55,519 nucleotides of DNA. It comes from Usnea hakonensis (Eukaryota > Ascomycota > Lecanoromycetes > Lecanorales > Parmeliaceae). Both the position numbers and the translations under genes were made by a program. Below, one piece after another: positions 33,984-46,746 of the stretch (positions within the stretch are counted from its first letter, which is position 1; each line of letters begins with the position of its first letter). Location of the stretch: assembly GCA_013423325.1 (NCBI GenBank), contig BLJB01000460.1, positions 1-55,519 on the forward strand, read 5' to 3'. The notes below the pieces were generated by a model. That model did not search any database. It saw nothing but the letters and a program-made list of their open reading frames with translations, and was not told the origin of the DNA.

Positions 33984-36900
33984 TCTGGCATTAACAAGGT
34001 TGGCAACTCAGAGTCCACAGGCTACCACGATGGTTTTGTCGTGCAATTCCAACGAGTCCTGGTGTATGTCGTATTCTGTTGTGTAGAAGTAGCGGTGTGA
34101 CTACTCTGTACCCCGCTCCAGCCGTGCGATTACTAATCCTATCCTGATCCGCCAATCGAAGTCCGAGGATGATGCTTAAATGAATCTCATCTTGAAGAAA
34201 AGCTAAGAGCACGGCATTGGGTTTTACAAAGATGGTACAAGAAGGTTCAAAGCTCTCCTTTATACGAATTGGCACATTCGTGAACATGGAGTGCATACTG
34301 AACGACTCTACATCGACTCTGTTCTACCCTCTCTAAGCCATGGACGCCGCAATGGTAAGACGCATTGCCACGCCCTGTCTCGCTACTCCCGAAGGCCGAT
34401 ACCACACCGTAAGTATCTGGTCCACAAGTTTTGAACAACAAGACCTAGACTAATTTAGGATGGTAGATGGTCCCTTGAAGATGGCCGAGCTCCGGTCTGA
34501 CCTCCACTCAGGCACTTTACAGGCATTGAAAAAAGTACCGCTCCTAGATTACCCTTTCTAGATCTGTACTGGCAAATGCGAATGCCTTTTCCACGTCCTG
34601 TCACCAGTGCTTAGGCCGTAATAAGAGGCTCGAGGTATATCCAAAAGTACTGTACAATAGTAGTCAGAGGGGTGCTGGATTGGAGCTCCGATTTTGTGTT
34701 AATAATGCTCTTGTCCTGGAAGAGATCATTGAACCCAAGGCCTGCATCAACGCCTTTTGTTGTCCGAATTTGGTAAAGATAATAGCCCAATATTGAAAAT
34801 CGTCTCAACAGAATTGCAAGGCATGTTGAAGTATTGTTGATGACTTGGCAACTTCTCGGCTTGAAATCTTCTCGGAAAGAAATGCATGTCTGAAAAGACA
34901 TACGAAATATCTAGAAGTAGTTCACGAAGTATCGGCATGTCCCGAGCGGGACTGGAACTAGGTAATATTCCGGATAGGTACAAGAAATATCTTACACAGT
35001 GTGTCAAACATAAATTCCCTCGAATCACTACCGACTAAGAACTAGGATTATACTCGGTCCCTCCATCAAGGCGGCTAGATCTACATTTCTACCAAAAGGG
35101 CACAATGGTTCGAGCGAAACGCATTCGCGAAATCTTCAAGCTACTGATAGCACTCTATATCACTCTCTGCATGACAAGAGTAGGCAAGGTCCATGAAAAT
35201 CTATCGCAGTGTGAAGATAGAGTAGGCGAGATGCGCTGTACACTATTGGTGTCAGTAAGTGTGACTTCTCGTTCCATTGGTCAGTCTGACCTCCTTTATA
35301 TACGGACAGAACTGTATTTATACTTTTCGGCGTTCATCAAGGCGTGTAATCCTGCCACGTATCCTACTTAAATACTTTAACAAAGTCTTGAGCATCTATA
35401 GCTACTGTCCCGGATAAAATCGTATCTCCGACATCTCCCATCTCCCATCTCCTATTAAGCGCTCCAAGTAAATGGCCAAGACGAAGACCTAGTCTCCGTT
35501 TTCATACATGCCATCTGAGGTTTTGTGACCTAATGCCACGGTTACCCTATTCTTTATAATACCTTTAGCTTTTCAAACAATTGGCTTTCACAATAGACCG
35601 GTCTGTAGCTACTTTGTGACCTTCACCGACTCCATGCGATTACGATTGTCTTCCAACTACAAGACACATGCATGCAATGATTTCTTTGCCATGTTGTACT
35701 AGTCTAGTTAAACATTGATTCTTGAGAACGCTCAAGACTCAGGATCATCGTGTTTCACTCACCGCCAATGAATACGGCCAAAATGTCCGAACAGCTTACT
35801 ATGGCTGCCTATATTTGGATTAAGGGATGAGCATTTGCGAGTGGACAGATGGCTCACGTTGCTACTGCAGCCAGTACAAGCCCTTGTCGAGTTCAGTGCC
35901 TGATGAATCTTGAGTTTAGGTCGCATCCTGGGGATGATTTTGCGCCTCATTCACGATATTTGGAGAACAAAACACTATTATATTGCTATTGAAAGTAGAA
36001 AAGGTAAGTTTCAAGCCTGTAAGAAGAATTTTCGCTGCTCGTCTAGCGTTTACATTTGTCTTAATCTTTGCTAGGTACTTCATTATTTTCAAGGTAGTAA
36101 CTTTAAGCAACGATAAAGTCGTAGCTTAGTAGACTACTGGTTCTCACTGTTGTACATGAAGACCCATATGTTCAGTAAACATCATTTTGCGCACGAGAAA
36201 GCGGATGCAGTAGCGCCCTTCATATGTGGCAGCCTATCGATAGGGAACTACTTAGTTTAAACCCTTTAGAATATCGAGTATTGACCCACATTCTTGAGAT
36301 GAAGAAGAGGTATTCACTCAAATGGCGGATAATGGAAGCAGTTCATGGTTGGAGAAACGTCTCTGCCGGATTGTATACTTGCAGGTCTTCTCTGGAGACT
36401 CTCGTATACTCCACTATAATACCCGACTAATGCTCCCTTTAAAAAGATAGCTTTGAAGATGTAGACAGCCCTTCGTGCTCGGCTCTACGCTTCTGTCGGA
36501 CAAAGAGAAGATCCAAATTCTTCTAGTCAATCCTTTTAGATTAGTCCTAGCGGCTTCATACTTATTTAGTCCTTTAAAAAGAGCATGTTTACTATTAATC
36601 GTGATATACAGGGGCGGAATCAATCAAGTGCTTTAAGAAGGTTGTCCATACCCTAGAGATACTTCTAAATTGGAGCCAAATTTATCCATCTGCAGTCTTC
36701 TTTTGTCAACCTTCCCCGAACGCTCCACGACAGATCATCCACCCATAGGCCCCAGTCGAGACGAAGAAACCTCGTCCCGGCTCCGCATTCAGTCTGCCTA
36801 GATCAAAATAGTATTTAACGGGTGCGACGCTCCTGCTCCCATCATTAGTCCCACCTGCATTATCCATTAAGACTTCCCATATATTCTAGTCTACCATGGT

Positions 36901-37040
36901 CATAAACACCCGCTGGATCAACTCTTGAAGAAAGAGAGGCCTTGATTGGGGAAGGTCTTCCGGAGAGTCGCTCCGAGTGCTCGAATAATTGACTAGCAAG
37001 TTTAACTCGAAATTTTCGTTAACTGTAGTAATTCCTAGGC
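33984..37040. other. Long intergenic stretch without a supportable gene
   Basis: Several short open frames exist (for example minus 33991-34441 and 34611-35028), but none has a recognised motif or consistent splice sites. Composition is mixed and slightly AT-rich. It may contain a very old pseudogene; I cannot name one. Confidence 0.45.
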
Positions 37041-37275
37041 TCGCCACAGTAGGACTGGGGGTTAGTAATTTCGGATATTACATATCGCATAACTAGTTTC
37101 GATATTGTTTCGGTGCAGAGACTCGGTGGCTATAGCTATAATAATAGCTAGGGTATAAGAATCAGAAGATATATCCTTTTAGAAGTCTATAAGTAGAGTA
37201 GTTTATACTAGTAATAGCTCTTTAGTTAATTCGTCTCTTTTAGAGTCTCCTTTATTATATTATAATCTTTTTTTA
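37041..37275 (+). mobile_element. LTR-like dispersed repeat, copy 2
   Basis: It matches 23386-23631 in the same orientation (starts TCGCCACAGTAGGACTGGGG, ends AGAGTCTCCTTTATTATATT). It has more TA where copy 1 has CA, CG or TG, as expected if this copy suffered more RIP. Confidence 0.6.
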
Positions 37276-37473
37276 CACTACTGTCACGGAATATTAATGA
37301 CTGGTATCATATAATATGGTAATGGTAATAATGTATGTCGAAGAAAGAGTATCTACAGGAAGAATCCTCCTCATGAGGCCGCAGTGCCAAGGCTCGCTGA
37401 GCCCTATGAGGCTCCGCACATATCCTGTGGAGGATATCCGTAACACATATGTAGTACCCCTAGTTTCTCACCT

Positions 37474-38996
37474 TTAATGCTCTCTAGGCCGCGCGGGATC
37501 TTCAGCCGTGTCGGGCTTTCTAAAATGTCCACGTCGCGTTGGGAGCGAGGACTTCTTGGGAGGTTTTGGCCCCTGGCTTGTGGAGGGGGGATGTGATGTT
37601 TGAGGGGGGGCGGATGCCGAAGGGGGGACGATCTTGCTAGTCGACCCTAGTTTTCCCCCCAATCTAGTCGCCTCAGGCTTAGCGGGCTTTTTTATCGTCT
37701 CAGCCAAACTGACCCTCTCATTGAACGCCTTTGTATGATTCATAAGCGGCGGGAAGAGCTCACGCTCCGACCTGAGAGTGTCGACCTTCGTTTCGTGGCA
37801 TCTCAGAGTGAAAGCAAGAAGGAGCTTTCCTAGCTGGCCCATATGGTCTGCTCTCAAAGTATTCCAGGGACCGTATTGATTCATTGTCATAAATGATGGC
37901 CCGAGGGTCTTACTCTGCTGCTCGCGACAAATGTACTCCTTGTACGCGGGTTCAAATTCTGCAACTGTGAGATATATCTCAGTGGAGTCTTGGGATACGA
38001 GGAGTCGCCTAAGTCTGTCAGCAGAGTATATCAGATATAGCAAATTAAGACGGACCTTTCGTAAGTACGCTCCTTCTTCATAACAAACCAACCGCCGACA
38101 TCTGGAAAATTCCGGATCCAGGAACTCATTTGAGCACTCTCTTGTTCCTGGATTTGAAGGTTGCCTTGCCTGACGAACGGCTTGACTTCCACTATAGCCA
38201 TGATTTCCCTTTTTTTCCTCAAGCAGCCATCTGTCCTTGCCTCCCATTCCCCAAAGCGGAAGTTCAAATGTTTTACAGACCATTTGAGACCTCCCGCTTG
38301 GATGCGCGAATGGAACATTGTAAGTGTTTGAAGCCAGAGAACGAGGGCTAAATTCACGATCTGTTCATCCTCAGCAGGGCGAGTGGTCCGAGTCGTTGCT
38401 GGGGTCAGAGGGGAAGGTGGAACAAAGCTATCAATAGAAAGTTCACTAGTATCTTCGACATAAGGGTCCAAGTCTAGAGGTGAGTCCGGTCTCATCGGAT
38501 TTTTTCCCTTGGAAGAAAAGTTGAATGGTTTTTCTGGTTGGGTCGACGCGGACATGGCACTTCTCAAACGACGAGGCGAAAACTTGGATCGCGCGGAGTT
38601 GATAGTCTCCTCGCATGTCCTCCCGTATTCATCAGTGACGTGCAACTGGCAGTAGCGGACATTTGAAAAGGCCCCAATATCTTGAATCCTATTAATGGAG
38701 GACTGCCCTGGGTTTTTCTCGATATGACTCAAATACTTTTGCCAGGACAAGCATTCGTCGTTGAGGAAGTCACAAGCGTCCCTGTAGTTAAAGTCTTGTT
38801 TGGAGAAGCCCAAGATAGTTGCATCGGGTAGTGTCTCATGAACCACCCAAAGTACCCGTAAGGAGTAGTACTGTTCCAGACTGATCTTGGATGCAGAATC
38901 GACTTTCAAGAGATCATGAACACTCGTAGTTGATATCCCGTATTTCTCAGCTTGTATACTCCATTGCAGAGGAGTAGAGGGTAGGACAGCCGTCAT
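37474..38996 (-). CDS. PD-(D/E)XK-like fungal protein
   Basis: Model: exons 38996-38056 and 38014-37474 with a 41-nt intron (GTCCGT...CTGAT...GACAG); 493 aa. The splice joins KKERTYE to RLRRLLVSQDSTEIYLTVAEF, which restores the conserved strand of this family. The first half is helical and unassigned. The core has FRFGEWEARTDG (Asp256) and MAIVEVKP (Glu270, Lys272), the Asp...Glu-x-Lys of the restriction-endonuclease fold, followed by a Gln/Glu helix (QIQEQESAQM). Then come EIYLTVAEFEPAYKEYI and MNQYGPWNTLRADHMGQLG with LLLAFTL, typical of this Pezizomycotina family (recognised from memory). The tail (about 420-493) is Pro/Ser/Lys-rich and probably disordered. All motif residues are intact. 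It is divergent from the unknown gene at 39301, 304 bp away. Confidence 0.78.
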
Positions 38997-39300
38997 TTCG
39001 CGACTGAACTTGAGCCAATATGGAGAAGGAAGTGGATCGAGGGTTTTATTTACCTGTGTTCCCCCACCAAAATTTGTAAAAATAAGTAAATAAATAAATA
39101 AGCGAGCGGGCCGAGATTAGTCCGCGGGACGATTATATTCTTATGAGCCACAATGATGTTCTAAGCCACAATTTTCCCCCGCACCAACACTAGTCCCTGC
39201 TGCCCTAGCAACCGCTAGCGCAGCAGATGATAACAATAACAAAGACACTCACAAACAAAGACACTACTTACAAGTCGTTACCAAAGCGCGCAATTCAAAC
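38997..39300. promoter_or_regulatory. Divergent spacer of a nuclease-like gene pair
   Basis: This 304-bp spacer separates head-to-head starts. An AAATAAATAAATAA run near 39085 and the direct repeat ACAAAGACACT (39239 and 39255) are present. A shared promoter is inference. Confidence 0.35.
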
Positions 39301-40320
39301 ATGGAGCCTCAGCCATCTCGTGATACCGTTCTACAAATGAGGCGAGAGATATACATGGAACTATCAAAACTGCTTGCCAAGCTCATCCCTGCCGCCGCAA
39401 CTCCGCTATCTCAAGACGAATTACAAACCCTCCATATTCAATGCTCTGCGATGGCACTATGTCCAGATGATGATCCCGACTCCGATCCCGAGTTTTGCAA
39501 AATTGTCTCCCCCGGCACAATGAGCAGGGCCTTTGATAGTACTTTTACGAGCGATTATACAATTGAGTGGCCGGGATATAACCCTGAAATGGGTCGCAGC
39601 GACTTTTACACAGCATATGCAGTAGCACGAACTATGCTTGCCTACACTATATCGGGGCAGTTTATTCAAAAGCCACTGATCGATACGGAGTGGTACAGAA
39701 CAGGGTCAGTACTCGCAGTCATTTTCGTCAATCGAGACTAACGTACCACTTCCTTAGGGATACTACCAGAGCGTTAACACTTCACCGAAACTATTACACT
39801 GATATCCATGGCTGGTGGGGCATTTACCAAATACTTCGACTCAACAACACCCACCAACCCCATCTAGCTTGTGTGCACACAGATGATGCACTGCCTGAGG
39901 AGGGACTTCATGCGTCTGAGATGATATCGGCAATAAGGCTCATGAAGCAAGGAATGCGCCTCGACAAACGCGGTCAATTCCGTATTTATCCGGTACCAGT
40001 TCATCTCCTTCGTCTCTCGATTCAAATAGTGAACAGATGCTAATACGATTCTTCCTCCACAGGTCTACGTCTACTCCTTCTTCTGCCACAAAGCTCGCAT
40101 CCTGGAAACATTCTACGACTCGGGCACATTTTTCGTCAAGAAGACGCCCTTTATTGATTTCGCGGAAGAAAATCGAGAAAATATCCAGTTGTACCTGAGG
40201 TGGATGATGAATAAACCGTGCGGGCTCACAACTTTTACTCGCGATGACGATCCAGACAATGTATCCGACATGTCAGACCATCCGGAGAGCGCGAGGATAC
40301 ACTCGTCAAGGAATGAATGA
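39301..40320 (+). CDS. Unknown fungal protein, possibly a truncated form
   Basis: Model: exons 39301-39704, 39758-39992 and 40063-40320. The introns are 53 nt (GTCAGT...GACTAAC...TTAG) and 70 nt (GTACCA...GCTAATAC...CACAG), both with good branch sites; 298 aa. No family recognised. Visible features are an N-terminal helix (LQMRREIYMELSKLLAKLI), an acidic DDDPDSDPEF loop, DIHGWWGIYQILRL, and a Phe/Tyr-rich segment VYVYSFFCHKARILETFY. Sequence after the stop still looks coding in other frames (40322-40826), so the original protein was probably longer and this is a frame-truncated version. It is divergent from the nuclease-like gene, so the two may be co-expressed. Confidence 0.55.
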
Positions 40321-40321
40321 T

Positions 40322-41045
40322 CGACTAGATTCATCTACACCGTCAAAGGCCGCGAAAATCTCATGGTAGACCAGAGGGTTCCACGCCTGGACAGATCCTG
40401 TATACGGAACGATTCAGGCACTGTACGGTCTGTTCGGAATTGATGGGGAAATGCAGCACATCAACAGCGACTGGCACGTGTCGCACTTTGCAATCTTTCA
40501 GCTTGTACCATCTCTAGCTCTATCTTGCGGTCGGGTTTCTTGGTCGTGCTGAGGACCGAGACAATAGGGTCGTGGCTATAGCGATTTTACACGTAGCGAT
40601 AGTACACGTAGCGATAGGGGAATATAGTAAGGTTCTGGAGAATCTCGCCAGGAAGGATGCACTCACTATCATTGACTGGAACAGACCCCTGCTGTTACGG
40701 ATCAATGATCCATGGACTGACTTGGCAGCCTTCTCCGCACATAATTGGCTTTCATTCTTTAACTACGCCTTGAAGAATTCATCTCATTGCTTCATCGACT
40801 CGCCGCCATTGAGTACTATATGATAACTAAGCCGCCTCAATCGATCCTTTGACTAGGCCTTTCCATGATCCAGTATTTCAGATCCACAATGATCGACTCC
40901 CTCTCAGCCAATCACGCAGCAGAGGAAGAAGAAGCGAAACGAGAAGACTCGTCTGCAATCAAGAAGAGGACGACTCTAGAGATGTCACTCCAATAGTTGG
41001 AAGACTCAGCAGTCACTGGTCGACAGTCGGAACACTTAGCAGTCA
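40322..41045 (+). pseudogene. Frame-shifted continuation of the upstream gene
   Basis: Frame 2 from 40322 gives KAAKISW, a TAG, then FHAWTDPVYGTIQALYGLFG and MQHINSDWHVSHFAIFQLV. From about 40572 another frame gives VLENLARKDALTIIDWNRPL and FSAHNWLSFFNYALKNSSHC to a stop at 40823. A third frame gives IDSLSANHAAEEEEAKRED. The smooth composition and motif-like runs argue for a real C-terminal half broken by two or more indels, or for unusual introns I could not place. No family recognised. Confidence 0.45.
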
Positions 41046-41185
41046 CTAGTCACGTAGTGTAGTGGTACACGGAGCTTTTCTCACAACCAATAATATACAT
41101 AAAGCGCGTTGGCCATTTTGAATCTCCGCGATGCGATTTCCGAGCACGATCAACAAAAGCTTGACTAGTGTGATAGTGTATCAAT

Positions 41186-41300
41186 CAATAATAATAATAA
41201 TAATAATAATAATATGCGTTCTTGATCATAAGGTAGGTAGATAGAATACTCTCACTCTGGTATGGATTAGGGCTAGAGTTAGGGCTAGGGTGAGGGTATC
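41186..41300. repeat. (AAT)n microsatellite and telomere-like TTAGGG tract
   Basis: 41189-41213 is (AAT)n. 41265-41298 reads GATTAGGGCTAGAGTTAGGG and then CTAGGGTGAGGG, which are degenerate TTAGGG units. It lies just 5' of the nuclease-like gene at 41423. Confidence 0.5.
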
Positions 41301-41422
41301 GGCTAAAAGGAGCGCGCGTCTAAGGCAGTCAATAGTTACCAGTTAACTCTCGAAGAATAAACAAAACAATCAAAAATTGTTTTTCATTATACAACTTTGC
41401 CCCGCTCCTACGGCCATCTATT

Positions 41423-43138
41423 ATGCCTCGAGAAGTCCCTTGCGACCTCATAGTTCTCATTGATTCCTGGAGTCAGACCGTAAGTCAGCAGGCAGACTAC
41501 TCCCTCCAACCCTCCCAACTATCTCCAAGAACCCTCCGGCCACGACCGACTCCAAGACCGCAAGCGTTCCAGCATCACACAAGGCCGCTTGCGCCAATCT
41601 CTCACAATCCTCGCATACCTAAGCGTCTGGGAAATCAAGAGGAGGAAGACTACAGTGCTATAGGAACAAGACTGGCGAAAAGGGCGAGAAGGATGGAGAG
41701 CGACATGGGCGAGGATGGAGACCCGCTCAAGAGAGTTGCATCCCCGGTCAAGAAGGAGGGAGCTAAGCGTGGGCGTCCACCAAAGAAGCATAACCCACCG
41801 TCTGTCATGCCGCCAGCTCCGATATTGAACCCTTCCAACTCGGGCTCCAAAAGCAAACCAGGATCTCCAAAGCGCGCGAAATCTCGCACAAATCCAAAGA
41901 TCGACGCCAGTATTGATATGGAATACCTCAAGTCCTGCAAGCCGAGTGTATTACTCAAGACACCTCAAGAGATTATGGTCAAGGGCCCGATCCCGCAACA
42001 GACTTTGTCGCTTTATCAAAGGCTGAAGGATGTGCCTTATGGGTGCATCCCCGGGGAGCTCAAGGTGCGTCTTATGGATGTCTTCCATCTCGTCTTTCAT
42101 CTCGTCTATGAGACTCACATATATAAGCAGGCAGATTTCATGCGAGAGAACGCGCTGCTAAGCGCTGCCGATTTTCTACCTCTCAATCACCAACCTTTTC
42201 CCCCAGACTGTCTTCAGAGCTTAAAGAGGACTGTGAACGGCGTCGTCAAGGATACGGTCTGGAATGGTCGGAGAGATGTTCATGAGCGACAGTGGGGAAC
42301 TACAACGGTTTCGCCTTTAATAAACGAGCTGAAACTTTGGCCTGAACTGCAGCATTGCGTTCTGATGAACGTGTCAGTACTTCCTTCTCTTCCAGGCGCT
42401 GCGGACACCTAATTGTTCTGATGCAGAGAGTCTTGTGCGATCGAACCCATAGAGATACGAATAGAGCGGCCGGATGGAAAGCTACTGGAGGCTGAGACTG
42501 TCGAGTCGGTAGAGACGCGTGAGAGTGAATCCCCTCTAACCACGACCAGGATGGTCGATCTGTCAATCGGACTCCACATGAAGGACGATGATGAAGAAAT
42601 TGTCTCTGAGGCGTTCAGTAATATCGTCGACCACGATCAGAGCCTGAATCAATCATTAAGTTACGTCAGATACACCCCCCTACTTGTGGATCTTGAGCTC
42701 AAAAAGCTCAACTCCAACCGTAGTCCAAGAGTTCAGCTAGCTATCTGGAAAGCTGGAGCATATCGTAAGATGTTATATCACGGATGGGATACCTCGATGC
42801 CTTTACCGGGTATCACGGTGGATGGAAGCAAATGGGAAATGTTCTTGTTCTTTGAGCGAGACTCTAAGCTCGTGAGTATTCATCTTCTGTTGCTTGAGCA
42901 TGTGTGTATCTTGAATCTAAGTAAGCATACCTTCCAGATCATGATGGGTCCTTTGAAGATGGGATCTACAGACACCATCGAGGACACTTTTCAGATTGCC
43001 TACAAGCTATATATCCTGATGAAGTGGGCCAAAACGGACTACGAACCCTGGTTCCAAAAGCACGTCTTGAAGTGGTGTAAACACAAGGCTAATGGCACAC
43101 TCGCGCCGGACGCTGGTCTGAAATCTCTTCAGCTTTGA
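41423..43138 (+). CDS. PD-(D/E)XK-like protein, PDDEXK_12 type, motif intact
   Basis: Model: exons 41423-42372, 42427-42871 and 42938-43138. The introns are 54 nt (GTCAGT...GATGCAG) and 66 nt (GTGAGT...TTCCAG); 531 aa. The N-terminal 160 residues are basic and Pro/Arg-rich (RPRPTPRPQ, KRARRME, KRGRPPKKH, an AT-hook-like GRPPK), suggesting nuclear and DNA association. The C-terminal domain follows the same order as the 2144-3850 protein: MVDLSIGL (Asp361), LLVDLELKK (Glu407, Lys409), VQLAIWKAG (Gln420), ITVDGSKWEMFLFF, IMMGPLKMGST, then YEPWFQKHVLKW. The Asp-Glu-Lys-Gln set is complete, unlike that paralogue. Exons 1 and 2 join at MNV-ESCAIEP, which restores the frame. Role unknown; DNA cleavage is inference. 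Confidence 0.82.
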
Positions 43139-46100
43139 AAAAGGGTATCAGGTCGAATAGCAAGTCTTGATTTTCTCTTTTCTGTTTTTTCTCCGGGTAG
43201 ATAGATAGGCATAGAGATACCCATTAGCATACGAATTAGTCTTGCTCGACTCTTATGTGTGCACCTGTCAGCCATCAGCCATTTATATGCTCAACTTTCC
43301 GCCATCTTCGCTCATGAGCCTTGCGGCTGTGCCCTCCGATTCCAGTTTCAGCGAGACAAGGCTGCAGAACTCCAATTCCAACTCCAATTCCAATTCCAGC
43401 GTCCACGTCTTCTCTTCTCGCAATGTGTTCCTTTTTTCCCACAATATCATTGTTATTTAATTGGAGCCAAGTATGCTGACGTGAACGGTGTGAGAGAGAA
43501 GATGAATAACTACCTGTCCAGCTTTAAATTGTTCCTTTCTAGACGACTACAAACGCGTGTAGCGAACGACCCTAGCTAGAATAGATTACTACCTAAATAT
43601 CGGCCTCCGCCTATAACGGCAGATACTAATATTGTAGGACTTGGTGTAACTATCATAAGCTGTTTCTTTAATATATCCGTTATAGCTTTTATTTTTTTTA
43701 CAGATAAAGACCTGAGGAGCCAACGTCGAAGCGTGCAAGTAATACCACAATGCTTGAGGCGGAAATAACTTTTGTTAACGGTCCGCTCGCTAGATAGAGG
43801 TCGAACTTCCGACCTTTCCGAAGACCCCAAATACTGCGAAAGAGGCAGTAGCGAGACTGGAGAAGACTTCTAATGACCAGAAGAATCTCTTCTCAGACAA
43901 TGTGTATTGATATTGTATGTCATGGATTTGCCGCTAATTACCATCACCCAAGAGATGGACGATAGCCAACGAAAGGCTTATGTGGCGTTGAACAAGACAT
44001 CAATTCTGTTTCCCAGGCGAGGAAAGCAAACCAGCGTCTTCTTTTAGTCGTTTAGGGGCCAAAAAATTTGCGGGTATATCTCACCATCCTACCACATTCG
44101 TTCACCCGTCTTTGTCTTGAGTGACTGAGCCCGGAATATTAGTATATATTGAACTGAAGTTACCATTCCTTGGAAACCATGAGAAGCCACGGCACACAGA
44201 CTTTTGAGTCAAAATATTCGAATAATTTGATCTGACTTGGACAATCCGATTTCGCACAGTAAAACTGGGGTCTGTCTTTAAGAATGGACAAAAGATAGGC
44301 GTCTTCGTACGTACGAACACTGTATTATCTATCGATCTTAGTATTGTAGATATCATGTTTTTATTTATGACGCTTTGGAAGACTCGGGTCTTTGACTATG
44401 CTTGGGTCACGTTTTCTCCCGTAGCTCTCAGCACCTAGACCTGGTCTTCCCTACAAGGATTTTGACTTCTGAGTAGCCCGTAGGCAATTAAAATTCCAGC
44501 TACAATGTAGAAGCAAAGGGCTCCGTCCAAAACGGTATACTGACGTTGACTCAGTAACCCAAATCCACCAAACCATGAATCGGCCACCTCCACATTCAAA
44601 CTAAAGGGGGTGGCGAATATAGGGTTAGGGGGCTGGGATTACTGAGTCAAATGCCGACGATGAAGGTTGAAATTCATCGTCATGTCTTTGCGTATATACT
44701 CTTGTGGTAAAAATGTGGATAGTGACTGGGCTCTCTTTGCGTCATGTCTTCCCAACAATTTACGACAGGAGCGTTGCTAGACACAGATCTTGAATCAAGT
44801 ACTGGGACATTGACGGCTACCACTCGGCATATCTTCATATAAACCTTAGCGTCCTACTCCAATTTGAGGAAAGGCTGGGAGAGAATCCCAAACGACTTTG
44901 TTATTCGCAGCGACTCACGTGCTGATCCAGTAAATCATTACAAGAACGGTCCAGGTAGGCATTAGTGATGACGGACCGAAATTCTTGAGTCAAACAACTG
45001 CGCTGGTGACGGGTAGTACTCGTACATGACTTTGGTCTAGAAAGGCGCTAGACCTCTTTGATCTTCAAGCAAATAAGCCTGGAGAAGCCATTGACTAGAG
45101 CTTATTACTCTGTCAACAAACTTTCTTAGTTGGGCAGTGTTTCGCATTGTTTGGCACTAAATAGTAACAGGTGTTACGTACTGTTGAATGGGAAGCCCTA
45201 GACGATTTGCGCGATGGCTAACCTCTGGCTCCCGCACCGGACTCCATAAGCTCGAAGTTGGGGGCACAAATTGAGCAAGATACGGTATGCTATCTACTGA
45301 CCAGGAGCCTTTCTGGGCTAGATCAAAATCACTCGGCACCGTCACCGTTCGCAAAAGGAAAAGTATAGCACTGATCCTTTTCTGGCCGAACCCCGCGTCG
45401 TCAGGAGAGCGAGGAGCGAAGAAAGGCCAAGAGCACAGCGATTTAACCCAGATCAACACCGCCATTGTTCCTATCGGCTATCGAAAGCCTCAGTACCCTA
45501 AACAATGGCCCGTTTTCAGCTGATGGTATCAGCCATAGCTTATTTTATATCTAATTACGTAAAGGAGAGCTAATCACTGCAAAGTCTTCCAGAAGCATAA
45601 AAGGATGACCATTTGAGTCCAACGTTCAGTGAAAGTCTTCACTCGCTGCGACTCATCAGCTTGACCGTAGCTTGTTCAATGCAATAGGGTCATTTCGCAC
45701 CCCCTACTGAGCATATACACATTAATATAGAATACTGTAAGCTATCAGAAGGACGGTCTAGCAACTGTGGCGTATAGTAAGATTCTCGCTCGTCATGTTC
45801 TGGAACGTGGATTGACTTTAAAGACAGGGTTAGCAACACCTATTCCGTATATAGCTGATAATGGTGTCAGCATTAAAGACCCGCTTAAGCTGTCCCTAGC
45901 GCAGGTCACTTTTGCCTTTTCGGAACATCGGCTAACCGTATTTATTCACCACTTCCTCCTGTCACGACTCACATGGCTGATCGACTCCGCACGCATCTCG
46001 CATACAGGACCATACGTCAGATCTGTATCTCCTGCGAGATCAATCTCTACGATGTATACAAAAAATCCCCGATTTGAAGTGGTCAACAACCATACTCATT

Positions 46101-46746
46101 TTTTGTTACTTTACTCATACCCATTGACTCCACAATACTAGTGCATTAAATTTCTATAGAGTCCCTTAGTACTGGCCCAGCATACAGTATAGAACTATTC
46201 ATTTCCATCAAACGGTGCCGGTTTCTGAGTCTCTCAAGCCATGTCTAGGAAGTGCCTGAGAGTTGCCGAATGAGGAAATGGGTGTAAGAGCGGATGGCTG
46301 AAAGAGAGACATGAGGCTAGGCCAGGAAAGTACCTATGTACTAACAGCTTTCTTTCACTGGGGGCCGTAAGATTAGTGCCATATATGGCAGGTAACGGTC
46401 TTCTCACTCGTTCGAAGTAACGCTTAGCTCCCTCCAAAGCATATTGTAGAGAAGACAAGGGTTTAGATCTTATGTCTACGAGTCCCTTTTTCATGAAGCT
46501 AAAGTAAAGTAATCATTGAAGTTCGTCGTTAAGACCATCAGCGATTACCGGAGCTGATCACAAGAACTCACAAACTCGCGCAGTACAAGATCTGGCTCAA
46601 CAAGACTCGGCCCCTATAATGAGAAGACTGAGTATTTATATGAAGTCTACTTGATCAATCTTTCCTTCCTGAAAACTTGTGGTCGAAATTCTCCAGTCAT
46701 AAGTTTGTACAACTCGATCGGGTTTTTGGGATCAACTTCTTGGAGA
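43139..46746. other. Long intergenic stretch without a supportable gene
   Basis: CAATTCCAA/CAACTCCAA short repeats lie near 43370-43400. Open frames at 45157-45465 (minus, 102 aa) and 45767-46141 (plus, 124 aa) have no recognised motif. GGGTTAGGGGG near 44624 is a short telomere-like run. No RNA gene was recognised. Confidence 0.45.

Noticed and set aside
33737..34018. 93-aa minus ORF covering the MetAP2 start
   Set aside because: It reads another frame of exon 1 and intron 1. The MGSKSPEN start with the 54-nt intron restores the family N-terminus.
383..43138. Starship giant transposon cargo
   Set aside because: No DUF3435 tyrosine-recombinase captain or other marker gene was recognised in the window, so the claim has no support here.
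45157..46141. 102-aa and 124-aa ORFs as genes
   Set aside because: No motif, no splice partners and no codon signal beyond chance length.
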